From positions 73,378,127-73,442,126 of the forward strand of contig JALGPY010000006.1 of the NCBI GenBank assembly GCA_023055425.1: a stretch of DNA of 64,000 bases, written 5' to 3'. The notes beneath the pieces were generated by a model, which saw nothing but the letters and a program-made list of their open reading frames with translations, did no database searches and had not been told where the DNA came from. Made by a program: the position numbers and the translations under genes. This document shows, piece after piece, positions 11,158 to 22,783 of the stretch (position 1 is the first letter of the stretch; every line of letters begins with the position of its first letter). Source of the DNA: Linanthus parryae. Lineage: Eukaryota; Streptophyta; Magnoliopsida; Ericales; Polemoniaceae.

Positions 11158-11361
11158 GTTTTCCCTTTTGTATTCCAAACTTCAGGCTAATTATACCCCT
11201 TGATTGTGTCAACTCATAGTCTAAGAGAGCAATATGTCCCCAAAACTATTGTAGTGATGGAACTCTGCCCTCAGACTAATGGTGTTGCAATTAGGGAGTG
11301 TAAGTATCTTGAAATTTGACATATAGAAAGGGTGAAGGTGTCTTTTACTCCTTCAAGTTTT

Positions 11362-11396
11362 GATGGACGTAAGAGGCTCACAAGTTTGGATACACT
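11362..11396. repeat. 35-bp direct repeat, copy 2
   Basis: Partner of 11123-11157, 239 bp downstream, with two mismatches. Confidence 0.75.
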
Positions 11397-11875
11397 TTTA
11401 TGGTCTGGGGTTGGACCTGTCGCTGATAGTTATTTTTTGATAAATTTACCATCGTAGAGTATCAAATAACACATGATGGGTAAGTGTTATGAAGTTTGGC
11501 ACACTTATGGGTGGAAATTGTTCTTTCCCAAATTAAAAAGGGAAGAAATATGAGTTACTTTTACACCCTCTAGTTTCATTGAAGGACGCTGTCACCCGTC
11601 CTGTTTGAGGAAGTACACTTTCAGCCCCTTCTGCGTGCCGAACTTCAGAAAACTTACACCCTTATTGTTATACTGTTAGTCTAGAGTGTCAGTAAAGATA
11701 ATTTTTAAGACAAATTTACCCTTATGTTATGAAAATTGTAGGGATAACACAATAATATAATAGACCTTTTGCATAATATGAGGGTCAAATTTGTCTCTAA
11801 TATTATTTTTAGCGATAAACTCAATTTCCAGACTTTAAGTGTCACTTAGAGAGTGTAAATTACTTCAACACACTA

Positions 11876-11962
11876 AAGAGGTGAAAGTATCATTTGCCAA
11901 ACTAGAGGAGATAAAAGTATCCTTTAATCGAACTTAAGGGGGTGAAAGTATCTTTTACCCAA
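11876..11962. repeat. degenerate about 30-bp tandem motif, three units
   Basis: Three consecutive variants of GGTGAAAGTATCATTTGCC: GAGGTGAAAGTATCATTTG, GAGATAAAAGTATCCTTTA and GGGGTGAAAGTATCTTTTA. Further diverged versions occur upstream near 11331 and 11530. It is probably part of an unrecognised non-coding repeat. Confidence 0.45.
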
Positions 11963-12493
11963 TCAATTCCTCTCAATGCAGCATCTGTCGTTGGGCCTGG
12001 TAAGCCCATATTTGACTTGACATATTAGGATAAACTCGAAATCCTTAAACGGGCTAAAAAACTAGGGACCGATGTATTATCATATTCCTTAAAAGGGCCC
12101 AACCACACTGCTCCAAGCTACAAGTCCTTCGCAAAATCATTGTCGTATTCCAATCAATGGATGATGTTGTACTATTCACGCCGGTGATCCCTTCTCTGTT
12201 GTTTCACGTAGAGAATCAGAGTCGGTGATCTGTTCTCTGTTGTTTGACATAGAGAATCACAAATTGTAACCAGCATAAGGAATAAAAACCCCTGTCTCTC
12301 GGTCTCTCTTAAGTCATCGCAATCCACCTTCGTTTCGATTTTTCATCTTTCGCCTCCGCTTCGCTTCGCGCGCCCTCGTCTCTTTCTCTCTCTCTTTAAC
12401 CGTACTGCTTGAGATTCAATTCCCTTTGATTCCGATGAGAGAGAGAATGACGACGGCGACGACGAAGAAGAAGCTCCTTCAAACCCTAAGTAG

Positions 12494-12838
12494 ATGATGC
12501 AGCAGTCGCCTACCGACGGTGCTGCTGATCCAAATCAATAGCAGCAACAACAATAGAAATATGGATTCAGTTGCAGTATCAGCGACAACAACAATGGATG
12601 GCAATGCAGCAGCAGTATCCGACCTCTACAATGGCGCGATGCAGCATCAGATGATGTACCAGCAGCACCAACAATAGTACATGCCCTATCCCTACCTGCC
12701 ATACCAGCAAACACATCAATCTCAGCCTCAGATTCAGACTTCGACATAAGACAACAAGACGATCTGGATTGGTGACCTTCAACAGTGGATGGAAGAAGGT
12801 TATCTCACCACTTGCGTCGTTCAGACCGGAGATGTTAG
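12494..12838 (+). pseudogene. RBP45/RBP47-like RNA-binding protein, 5' fragment
   Basis: The start reads MMQQSPTDGAADPNQ followed by a Q-rich stretch, then in another frame MMYQQHQQ, YMPYPYLPYQQ and finally DNKTIWIGDLQQWMEEGYL, which closely resembles the beginning of RRM1 in plant oligouridylate/poly(A)-binding RBP45/RBP47 proteins. Stops (TAG after NPNQ-like residues, another after the next Qs, one after HQQ, TAA before DNKTIW) and at least one frameshift show it is dead. Similarity stops at about 12838, inside RRM1. Upstream pyrimidine-rich sequence (12300-12490) looks like an old promoter/5' UTR. The fragment keeps genomic 5' flank, so truncation by later insertions is more likely than retroposition. 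Confidence 0.72.
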
Positions 12839-12984
12839 GGCTTTTTTCCCCTTTCATTACATTGTCTCTGCTTTAAAAAATAATATGATTTTTGGATCTT
12901 ATCAATTATTATTTGTTTTTTGTAGTGATTGTTGTTGATCTGTGTAGTTATTCGCATAAACAACTAGTTAGGAGATTCAAAAAG

Positions 12985-13812
12985 CTGTAATAAGTCAGGT
13001 TCAGGAATGACAGGTGCTCCTCCATGAGATCAATGCTGAGGGGATGGTTCTAAGCGAGTCATTCCAAGTCGCTTGTATAATTGAGAAATTGCCTCCATTG
13101 TGGAAAGATTTCAAAAGTTATCTCAAGAACAAACGCAAGAAATCAAGCTCGAGGAACTCATCGTGCGTTTGAGGATTGAAGAGGACAACCGCAACTCCGA
13201 ACCCAAAAGAGGAATGGTGAAAGCCAAACCAAACGCCGTGGAACAAGGGCCGGAAAAGAAAAGAAAGGCTAAAGACATGGAATCCGCCGATGCGGGTGAG
13301 AAATTATTCAAGGGAAAGTGCTTCAATTGCAGCAAAACAGGACATCGTCGAAGCGAGTGCAAAAAGAAGCGCAAACCTCAAAAGAAAAAAGACAAGACGT
13401 CCAAGGCCAACATTGCGGAATCAAAGGAGGATGATGGAATTCGCTTGTCAGCGGCCGTCTCGGAGGTGAACATGATTGGAAGCAACGCAAGGGAGTGGTG
13501 GTTTGACACCGGCGCGACACACCACATTTGCTCGGAAAAATCAATGTTTACCAGATATAAGGTGGTGAAAAATGGAGAACCGGTCTTCATGGGCAACTCC
13601 ACCTCGTCTACCGTTAAGGACAAGGCACCGTCAATCTCAAAATGACCTCGGGATAGAAGCTCGTGCTCAACTATGTGCTCCAAGTGCCGGAGATTCGCAA
13701 GAATTTGGTTTTTGGATCCGTCTTAGTTAAGAAATTTCAAGCTTGTCTTCGAATCTGACAAAATTGAACTAGTGAAAAATGGGTTGTATGTAGGCAGGGA
13801 TACCTTAGCGAT
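12985..13812 (+). pseudogene. CopB gag-protease remnant
   Basis: Starts within Gag ([15 protein letters not shown], then [17 protein letters not shown]). A frameshift near 13135 leads to [14 protein letters not shown]. The zinc knuckle CFNCSKTGHRRSEC keeps all C-C-H-C ligands, and the protease motif WWFDTGATHHIC keeps the catalytic DTG. Breaks follow near 13620-13650. The open stretch 13100-13645 covers the C-terminal Gag and protease start. Confidence 0.8.
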
Positions 13813-13815
13813 GGT

Positions 13816-14700
13816 ATGTTCAAGGTAAATGTGATGACTGTGATGCCAACTAAGGCTATGAATAAGAGCGTCAATTCTATTTACTTGTTGGAGACTTCTA
13901 ATCTATGGCATAATAGATCACGACATGCAAATCTTGAATCCATTCACAAGTTAATGTCTATGGAACATCTTCCTAGTGCAAAAATCGATAGATCGCACAA
14001 ATGCGAAACATGCGTTGAAGCAAAGCAAACAAAGAAATATTTCGGACCAATTGATGGGAAAGTGACATCCGCTCTTGAGTTATTCCATACGGATATATGC
14101 GATCTAAAATATACGCAAACAAGAGGAGGAAATAAATACTTCATTACCTTTGTAGATGATTGCACTAAATACTGCTACGTCTATCTTCTTAGAAGAAAAG
14201 ACGAAACAGTAGATATGTTCGAGCACTACAAAAATGAAGTAGAAAACCAATTGGATAGGAAAATTAAAATTGTGCATGGTGATCAAGGAGGTGAATATGA
14301 ATCACCACTTAAGGACATTTTTCTAGAAAGTGGGATTATTCATCAAACTATAGCACCGTACTCACCACAACAAAATGGTATTGCCGAGTGGAAAAATAGA
14401 ACTTTAAAGGAAATGATGAATGCATTCTTTACAAGTTCGGGTTTACCTCAGAACTTGTGGGGGGAAGCCCTGCTAACCGCTAACCTTATCCTTAATAGGA
14501 TTCCTCAGAAAAGGCTTAGCAAAACTCCATATGAATTATGAAAAGGAACAACACCATCCTATAAGTACCTCAAAGTGTGGGGTTGTATCGCAAAGGTAGC
14601 AATACCGTAACCTAAAAAGGTTAAGTTGGGACCGAAAACGGTGGACTGCATTTTCATCGGTTATGCTTATAATAGCAGTGCATATAGATTTCTGGTTGTA
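13816..14700 (+). pseudogene. CopB integrase remnant
   Basis: A long clean frame (13816-14541) carries the GAG-pre-integrase region (LWHNRSRHANLES with CETCVEAKQ) and an integrase core. Catalytic-position residues are visible as HTDIC, VHGDQGGEY and NGIAEWKNR (D-D-E retained; the last motif is usually NGVAERKNR). It ends at a TGA after KTPYEL, in the place of the usual Trp; downstream pieces (YLKVWGC, KTVDCIFIGYA) are frameshifted. Confidence 0.85.
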
Positions 14701-14760
14701 TAATCAGAAATCGAAGATATACACGAAAATTCTATTTTTGAGTCTTTTCGGCTACATTTT

Positions 14761-15676
14761 TTGAAGATTTATTTCCAAAACAAAACCAGAAATGTGGAAA
14801 GTTCTAAACTAACTCGTGACTCCACATCCGAACAGTCCGAAGAACAGGTAGAACATAGACGTAGCAAGCGGGCCAAAACAACAAAGACATTTGGAGCGGA
14901 TTTTCTAAACTATAAGGTAGAAAATGAGCATCAATCCTACAAGGATGCTATGTCTAGCAGTGAGGCGGCATATTGGAAGGAAGCAGTAAATAGTGAAATT
15001 GAACCAATACTTCAAACTCACACATGAGAATTGGTGAGTCTTCCATCGGGTTGCAAGCCATGGGGTTGCAAATGGATTTTAAGCGAAAGCTTAAATCCGT
15101 GAAACCGTCGAAAAATACAAGGCTCGCCTTGTAGCAAAGGGATACAAGAAAAAGGAAGATATTGATTATTTCGATACATACTCACCAGCCACACAGATTA
15201 CATCCATTCGCATTCTTATAGCGCTTCCTGCTATAAATAATCTTGAAATTCACCAAATGGAAGTAAATACTGCTTTCTTGAACGGTGAATTGGATGAAGA
15301 GATTTACATGAAGGTCACGTTCCTGGAAAAGAAAACAAGGTTTGTCGGTTAGTTAAATCTCCTTATGGGCTGAAACAGGCACTAAAACAATTGCATGTCG
15401 AGTTTGATAACGCAATGTTATCAAATGGATTTCATATAAATGAATGTGAAAAGTGTGTTTATTACAAACCACTCGTGATGTTTATTTCATTGTTTGCTTA
15501 TACGTCGATGATATGCTAATTATGGGAAGTAATAAGAATATCATCAATTCAACAAAGAAATTGTTGACAACAAAGTTTGACATGAAAGATATGGGTATCA
15601 CTAATGTTATACTAGGGATAAAAATCACTAGAACATCAAATGGATATACATTATCCCAGTCACACTATGTTGGATA
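14761..15676 (+). pseudogene. CopB reverse transcriptase remnant
   Basis: Visible parts: RRSKRAKTTKTFG, SYKDAMSSSEAAYWKEAV, a stop at about 15025, then frameshifted CKWIL, YKARLVAKGYK, IHQMEVNTAFLN and the catalytic LYVDDMLIMG. At least three frame breaks and several stops. Confidence 0.82.
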
Positions 15677-16440
15677 GATACTTGAGAAATTCGACAAGAA
15701 CGACGGAAAGAAAGTTAAGATTCCGGTTTATCTTAATCTAAATCTCGTCAAGAATCATGGGGCCACTGTAAGGAAAATCGAATATGCTCCAGTTATCGAA
15801 AGTCTAATGTATCTCATGAACTGCACCAGACCCGATATTGCTCAAGCAGTTGGAAAACTCAGTCGATTCACGAGCAATCCTAGTGCAAATCACTTGAAAG
15901 GATTGACTCGGGTTCTAAAGTATCTAATACATAGTTTAACTTACGGACTGCACTATACTAGGTACCTAGCCGTACTTTAAGGGTATAGTGATGCCAATCG
16001 GATATCGGATACGAGGGATTCTAAATCCACAAGTGGGTATGTCTTTACCCTAGGAGGTGCGGCCGTGTCATAGAAGTCCTCTAAAAAGACCTGCATTGCG
16101 AGATCCATAATGGAATCCGAATTCATTACCTTGGATAAATTAGGGGAAGAAGCAGAATGGCTTCGACAAATTTTAGAAGAACTTCCAATGTGGCCAAAAC
16201 CAATGTTACCTATCTGCATCCATTGCGATAGCCAATCAGTCATTCGACGGGAACAAAATAGTATCTATAATGGTAAGTCTAGATATACGTCGTAGACACA
16301 ACACCATTAAATAATTTCTCTCAAATGGAATAATATTGATCAATTACGTGAATTCTAAGGAGAACTTAGCAGACCCTCTAACAAAGGGATTACCGTGAGA
16401 GCAAGTGTTTAGTTCATCGAGGGGAATGGGACTAAAGCCT
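15677..16440 (+). pseudogene. CopB RNase H remnant
   Basis: Contains [55 protein letters not shown] and a terminal ADPLTKGL-like motif. Stops near 15676, 15977 and 16070 break the frame. Same layout as the CopA RNase H. Confidence 0.8.
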
Positions 16441-17041
16441 ATCTCCTGGAGTTGCACATAGAGGAAACCCAACTTAGATGATTGGATATCCCAATAAATA
16501 AGTTCAAAGGTCCAACCTACCTATTGTGCAAATATTTAGTCACTGAGGAAATTTAATTTCCTAACCTATTCCTGGGGTGAACGCCGAGTGACGCTTTCAT
16601 TGGACAATGTTACGGGTTGAAGCTTTTAAAGAGATCATATCTTGGGTAAAAGACCAAGTGGGGTATGGAAAGATACCCTTTATGAGACACACCTATTTGA
16701 GTTGGAACTGGGGGCCGGTTCTAGAAGAATAATGAGGCTAAGTTCTCTAAGACCACTCATGAAACCAGGGTATAAGTGTTTCATGGCCAAAACGGGCACG
16801 ACAATGAGAATCGTAAATGGAAGAATGATAACCGTGTGGGTACTAATGACTAAGTATACGTCACGACAAGCAGTTCAAGGCGACTCGCTAATGACAAGCC
16901 AGTATACTCGTTCGTATTTCACTAAGAGAACGTTCAAAGTATCTGAATACCTTCTCGATGCGATTATCGTTCGTGTGACATCTCTCTCAATCCTTTTGAT
17001 ATTCCGGCTAATCAGACAATTTTATCATTCATGTGAGGGAT
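16441..17041 (+). other. conserved non-coding block between pol and 3' LTR (CopB)
   Basis: Collinear with 8476-9061 of CopA. The open frame at 16642-17088 has no recognisable protein motif and is likely chance. It ends in a purine-rich ATGTGAGGGATTG tract just before the LTR. Confidence 0.6.
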
Positions 17042-18355
17042 TGTTGGAAAAATATCGATTTCGGGTCGACTTTAGACCCGATTTGTGAAGAAATGGGTTA
17101 TCGATTCGTCGAGGTGAAAGTAGTTATGGAAACCTTGTGTCCAGGCGATCGTCCTACTACTTTATTTATACCCAAATCAATTTCGAGTGAATGAAAAATT
17201 CATGGGTAAAGATGGCTACCTCAAGAGGTTAAGAAGGCTACTTCAAGTGGGAAAAATAATTCATCATATATTGGGGGGAAGAACAAACTTGTTCAACATA
17301 TATAGTTCAAGTTTGCACTATAGGGCACGGCGTTTGGGTGGTACACATTTCGTGTAGGAGGGAGTACCTAGCTATGGTCCGAACCACTGAGCGCGCGCGC
17401 CGATGTCTGTCCGTCCGGCCGGCTGGCTCAGCTCGGTCTCGGGTTCGGGCACGGGCCGAGCCGTGACGTGGTGTGGTGTGGGCCTAATAAGCAACAACTT
17501 AATCTTTTTGGGCTAGAAAACAACTCCTAATTAAATTGTTCAGCCCGAAATTAATTCTCCATCAATTAGTTTTAGTAACTGTCGTTTCCAACAGTTGCAA
17601 CCGTGTTTCATTCCCCAACAGCTTTGAACTGTTCCTAACGGGTGTCTGTCTTCTTTAAAGGGCAGACACCTTCCTATGTTTCTTCATTCCGAAACTAGTA
17701 CTCTTCCTTTTTCATACAGAGAGATTTCACACCAATTAACAGGTTCGAAGGGTGCAATCCAAACGATACTTCTGCTTGCACGGTGAGAGGCAATTATATT
17801 GGGAGGCCTTCGCTCCGGATCAATAGTACCTATTGGGAGCCAATAAAGCCTTAAGGCCATCGTGTCTATGCACGAGATCGTCTCTGCTTTACTGCTGCAA
17901 TTCTCCAGACTCTGTAAGTTTTATTTTTTCAGTTTATTTACCGGGTCAGATCTTGTACAGGTTCCAACAATCTTAAGGCTTTACTCGAATCTGTTCAAGT
18001 TTCAGTATGATCATGTTACTATTATTCTTTATCTGTTCAGTATCTGTAAATTTCTGTGCTCCATTAATTTCCAGTACCGTACAATTTCTGTCCGTGACTG
18101 AATTTTTTTCTATTCTGAAACTTCTTCTGCAACAGCAAAATTTCCAGCTTCTGTTTTATTTTTTGTTACTGTTAAATACTTCTGATGTTTATTTTATCTA
18201 TTACAGTAATATTTCTTCAGTTTCTGTAGAATTTTTTTGCAACATTTAAATATACTGGTCTATTTATTTTCTGTAACATATATTTATCTGTTTCAGTCCA
18301 ATTTTCAGAAACTGTTAATTTATCTGTTCTGGTACTATATATATCTTTCAGAATT
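17042..18355 (+). repeat. CopB 3' LTR plus T-rich leader-like sequence
   Basis: Begins TGTTGGAAAAAT after the polypurine tract. It shares GGGCACG..TTTGGGTGG, CGGTCTCGGGTTCGGGCAC and later CTC-rich motifs with CopA LTRs. By analogy with CopA the LTR should end near 18000; from about 17913 (CTGTAAGTTTT) the DNA is T-rich like the CopA leader. Either the LTR includes this stretch or a leader followed. The junction with CopC is at about 18355. Confidence 0.6.
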
Positions 18356-19748
18356 AATTCATGGATTAAAGCTGGCTTCTAGGAGTTGGAATCGACGTTT
18401 TAATGACGCGGTCAAAGAGTTTGACTTCATCAAGAAGGAAGATGAGCCCTGTGTTTACAAGAAGGCTAGTGGGAGCTCTGTAGTGTTTCCGGTCTTTTAT
18501 GTGGATGACATACTACTCATTAGAAACGATATTCCTACTTTGCAATCTGTTAAATATTGGCTAGAAAAGTGTTTCGCAATGAAGGACTTAGGAGATGCAG
18601 CTTATATACTTGGTATCAAGATCTATAGGGATAGATCTAAGAAGCTGCTCGGCCTAAGCCAAAGCACATATATGGACAAGGTGTTGAAAAGGTTCAACAT
18701 GCCATATTCCTAGAAGGTATTCTTGCCCATGTCGCATGGAGTCATTCTCTCTAAGACTGTCTGTCCTTCCAATGAGATTGAGAAAGACTGCATGAGTAGG
18801 ATACCCTATGCTTCGGCCATAGGATCCATCATGTACGCCATGTTGTGTACTAGACCAGACGTATTATACGCGTTGAGTATGGTAAGCAGATATCAGTCCA
18901 ATCCGGGTGAGAGTAACTGGATTGCTTTCAAGAACATCCAAAAGTACTTGAGAAGAACTAAGATTGTGTTCTTGATATTTGGAGGTAAGGAAGAGCTAAG
19001 TGTTATTGGTTACACTGATGCAAGCTTCCAAACCGAAAAAGATGACTACAGAACGCAGTTGGGATACGTGTTTTGCCTAAATGGAGGAGCTGTGAGCAGG
19101 AAGAGTTCCAAGCAAGGGAAAATTGATGATTCTACAATTGAAGCTGAGTACTACCTCTGTTTCGCCTGTTTCAGCCTACTTCACTTTTTGTCACTATTCA
19201 TTGGGCTACTTTAATCCGGTGATTTGATTAGCAAAACGATACAAGAATTTGATAATCTTTGCATGGTGTTATAGAGGAAAGTTTATTCTAAAATACCATG
19301 AAAAAATTGTTAAAAAATTACATCGTTTTGGTACCCAAATCACCAAGTAAAAGTGACTCAATTACGGGTTAAAAAGTCAAACCCAGACGAAACAGACGAA
19401 ACGGAGGTAGTACATTGCTGCTGTGGAAGCAGCAAAAGACGCAGTTTGGATAAGAAGTTTATCACTGAGCTCGGTGTAGTCCCTAGCATCGTGGATCCCA
19501 TGGAGTTGTACTGTGACAACTCTGGAGCGATCGCACAAGCCAAGGAACCAAGATCACACCATAAATCGAAGCATATACTCAGGAGATTCCATCTTATTCG
19601 TGATATAATCGGTAGAGGAGATGTGAAGATGTGCAAGATTTCAACGGATGACAATCTTTCAGATCCGCTCACAAAGCCACTTGCGCAGCGAAAGCATGAA
19701 GGGCACACTAGATCTATAGGCATACAAGATTCAGCAGATTGGCTCTAG
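18356..19748 (+). pseudogene. CopC RT-RNase H remnant
   Basis: RT from LASRSWNRRFNDAVKEF with catalytic FYVDDILLI, then GIKIYRDRSKKLLGLS and a TAG at 18711-18713 (after NMPYS). RNase H follows: GYTDASFQTEKDD, then EAEY interrupted by the MITE and resumed as IAAVEAAKDAVW beyond it. The end reads STDDNLSDPLTKPL, followed by GIQDSADWL. Removing the MITE restores the reading frame. Confidence 0.85.
19151..19410. mobile_element. Stowaway-type MITE inside CopC RNase H
   Basis: 260 bp with inverted ends CTACCTCTGTTTCGCCTGTTT and CTACCTCCGTTTCGTCTGTTT (complement of the right end), flanked by TA at 19149-19150 and 19411-19412. Excising the element with one TA makes GAGTACATTGCTGCT (E-Y-I-A-A) in the CopC frame. 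TA duplication and the CTACCTC ends are typical of Stowaway (Tc1/mariner-derived) MITEs. Confidence 0.9.
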
Positions 19749-19762
19749 TGCAAGTGAGAGAC

Positions 19763-21168
19763 TGTTGGAATAGGTGCCCTAGAGGCAATCTATATTTAGT
19801 ATGCACGATGTTTTGGCTAAAATATTCATTTATTAATTATTGTGATATTTAATATAATGAAGTCCTTGAATACTATGTGTTGTTTATCTTAAATATACCT
19901 AGTCCATTATATTGGTTAATAGGACGATCAAATATAGATTAGTATGTGTGTAGATTGATATGGAGATATCAAGTCTAACACATGGCTATGCATTAGGAGT
20001 AATGACATACTGGATTGACCCATAACGAGAAGGATACATTAGATAATGTCAAATTCACAATCGCTTCTTGTAGTTCTAATAATACTGTAATCCCTAGACT
20101 TGAAGTCACTAGATACTCTAGTTGTGGAATATCATGCTTTGATGTTATCCAATGTTGCGCCTTAACGGGATAACTATAAAGATAGCTACCGGGCAATGTA
20201 GGAAGCAAGCTTAGAGATCGTAGTGATGTAGAGAGGATTTGTCCCTCCCCCATAATGGGAGAAAATGTCCATGGCCACTCGAGGGATGGTGCTTATTTAA
20301 TGTCTGGCCAGAATCAGATAAATCAATATGGAGATATTGATGTTATCTGCGTGCATAAGCATATTCCTTGGATCGAGAAACTATTGATTCGATATACGAG
20401 TGTGAATATTATGTCTCGTGTCCAATCCGGATAGGGAGACAAATGGATAATACAATATGTGATATTGGGCACGAGGTTTGTCGGGATCACTGACTTATTT
20501 CTATTACTTGGGTGGCATGGATGTGTTGCTAGACACCGCTCCATGTTAGTAATGGGTTACTACCAACTAATTTGAAACCTATGGGATCACACACCGGATG
20601 GATTAAATTGGATATATGTATTAATTAGTGGGACTAATTAATAAAAGGATCATAACGCAACCACAAGCAAACTTAGTAGGACTAATTTGCAAGTGGGCTA
20701 ATCCATGTAAGGATATGATTAGTATTGGGGCCTTTATGTAGTTAGTAAAGAGTTATGACTATTCAAAATGAACTCTAGCTGTTATTTCTCTAAGTGAGTC
20801 ATTATTGAGAGAACATAACAAAGCAACAGAGAGAGAGAGAGAGACAAGACAAGGAGGTTCGGCCCCCTTGCCCGTCCGCACCCTTGGAGTCGTCGGCCTC
20901 TCTTTGGCCGCACCTCCTCCTCGGTTCGCGTGATTTTCTTCCTCCTTCTTCCGTTGGTAGCACACCGCGGTGAGAAGGAATCCAATCAAGAATCCAAGGT
21001 GTGGATATTCATAGAGACGAAGACACTATTCTTCGTGTGATCTCCCAAACCAAGGTACACATCTTCTATGCTCTTATCATGTTATGATAGCTCTTCCTGT
21101 GATCCTTGGTGGGCTTTGAGTAGGAAAATTTTGTTATTCCGCTGCGTTACCTACGTCAAAACCCAACA
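19763..21168 (+). repeat. CopC 3' LTR
   Basis: Begins TGTTGGAATAGGTGCCC and ends AAAACCCAACA. Corresponds along its length to CopE LTRs read on the minus strand (TGTTGGAATAGATGCCC ... AAAACCCTACA). Length about 1406 bp. A (GA)n run at 20828-20843 lies in the middle. Confidence 0.85.
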
Positions 21169-21391
21169 GGTTTCACTTCTAATATTGGGTCTACGGTCCC
21201 ATTTGGGCCTATTTCAGTTATGGATTTGGTCACATGCATCAGCGGACTCATTACAAAAGCATTTCACATTTTGGCCTCGTTTTTTGATCCGCCTTGAGGA
21301 CAAGAAGATTTTCAACGGGAGGGGAGTTGATACGGGTCACCTGATCCTTCTGGTTAATTAGTTAGTTAATTATTTGTTTATTTAATTAGTA
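21169..21391. other. unassigned spacer
   Basis: No gene or repeat recognised except a TTAG/TTAATTA-rich end (21353-21391) that borders the Stowaway insertion. Confidence 0.5.
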
Positions 21392-21643
21392 CTACCTCCA
21401 TTTCTTCTCTATCACACCTGTTTGAATTTTTGACTCGTATCTAGGCCATTTTGACCGGGTGATTTGGATATCAAAACGATGTGATTTTTTGATAATTTTT
21501 CACCGTGCTATAGAGCCACTTTTACTCTACAACATCATGAAAAAATTATCCAAAAATTACATCGTTTTGCCACATAAACACCAGGTCAAAGTGACGCAGT
21601 GAATAGTGACAAAAGTCAAACGATAGAGAAGAAACGGAGGTAG
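21392..21643. mobile_element. Stowaway-type MITE, sister of 19151-19410
   Basis: 252 bp with near-perfect terminal inverted repeats (CTACCTCCATTTCTTCTCTA and complement CTACCTCCGTTTCTTCTCTA) and TA at both sides (21390-21391, 21644-21645). Interior phrases GGTGATTTG, CAAAACGAT, TGATAAT and TTACATCGTTTTG are shared with the copy at 19151, so both belong to one family. Confidence 0.9.
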
Positions 21644-22783
21644 TAGTTACTTAGTTTATTATTTTAATTACATTATTTAGTTAAATAACGAATGTGATTC
21701 GTTGTCAAATGGCTCGTAGGAGTCTAGGGTTAGTTTCGTTTTACTATTTAAAAAGTTGTAGTCTTCAGTTTATTTTTATCAGATGAATTGAGAAAATATA
21801 TCTTCAGTTGATCACCGTCTAGTTGATTAGAACAGAGCTGTAGGCTATAAGGTACTTGGGAGTTTTGTTGATTTCTCACAAAATCATCAACCCGATACCT
21901 TTGCGTATCAGGTTGCCACGATATGAAGGAAAAGTTTTGTTTTCTATCAACATCCTGAAAGTGGTGGCCTGTGGGTTCTTCAAGTCTCAATTTGTCCAAA
22001 TGAGACGAGTCTATGCTGAGTGATATCAGCTGGGATAAGAGAAATATATATTTCCAACGGGATTGAACCCAAGGAATATCATGAATTGGAGAGGTCGAGT
22101 TATGTCAAATTTGAGATGTTACAACCAAATTCAGGCGACATGATGGAGCCACAAAAGTCATTATCTTTCAAAGGTCTGAAATCTGGCATTGGGAGGGATG
22201 GTTCACGAAAGTTAGCTACAACCTAAGACCTTACTATATTCGCACTTCACCCCAGGAGCAACAATCACTGGCAATAATATGGATGACACAAACCCTACTT
22301 CCGAATGCTCACATACTAATTATAGATTGCGCGCCTCCAATACATGAACACCCTTTAAACATTTTGGTTTCTATGTATCACTTTCTCTGATCAAGGAAGG
22401 TAAGCAACAGAACATAAAAACTATAAATACTAGACTTAGTTTCCGTCAACTATTCTGAAAAAGAACAAGGGAACTGATTATCTGATTAACAAGGAAATCC
22501 CCAGAGTACGCAGAAAGTTACTCTTTGAGACTATTTTTCTGGGTTAGTCATATATGGTCCACAATTACGCAAGTAGTAATACATCTATGAAGCCAATTTT
22601 GAATTACTGTAATCCCATCTAGATTGACTTCTCAAAATTTAGTCCTGGTTAAGTTATTCAAGAAAACATTAGTATAACAAACTCAAAAACCCTGCTACAA
22701 AAACTGAACACATACAATATAACAAAATCATTTTAGTTTTTCCACATGTTGTCTATAGTGATTCAAACTGAATAAAATTAAGA
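21644..22783. other. intergenic DNA, no gene recognised
   Basis: AT-rich sequence without convincing coding potential. The 68-codon frame at 22020-22226 has no recognisable domain. Nothing else stands out. Confidence 0.5.

Larger units (their letters stand above)
10029..12400. other. intergenic DNA, no gene recognised
   Basis: I see no convincing gene. Short minus frames at 10349-10549 and 10988-11212 have no recognisable motif. The stretch holds a 35-bp dispersed direct repeat (11123-11157 and 11362-11396) and a degenerate cluster of GTGAAAGTATCNTTTNCC phrases (11876-11962). It ends with a short CT-rich run (12377-12396) upstream of the RNA-binding-protein pseudogene. Confidence 0.6.
12985..18355 (+). 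mobile_element. CopB: 5'-truncated Ty1/copia element related to CopA
   Basis: Starts inside gag (no 5' LTR) and runs through gag, protease, integrase, RT, RNase H, the conserved pol-LTR spacer and a 3' LTR beginning at 17042. Domain order and spacer match CopA, but the sequences are clearly diverged. The 3' end runs directly into CopC. Every domain has stops or frameshifts. Confidence 0.85.
18356..21168 (+). mobile_element. CopC: 5'-truncated Angela/BARE-like copia
   Basis: Starts abruptly inside RT (LASRSWNRRF), continues to the end of RNase H, and ends with a 1.4-kb LTR (19763-21168). Protein and LTR are clearly the same family as CopE at 26208-41794 but on the opposite strand and more diverged. 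Its RNase H is interrupted by a Stowaway MITE (19151-19410). Confidence 0.85.

Noticed and set aside
16642..17088. 148-codon frame between CopB pol and LTR
   Set aside because: It crosses the LTR boundary, and the equivalent CopA segment has no matching open frame.
22020..22226. Possible small gene of 68 codons
   Set aside because: No start context, motif or neighbour supports it.
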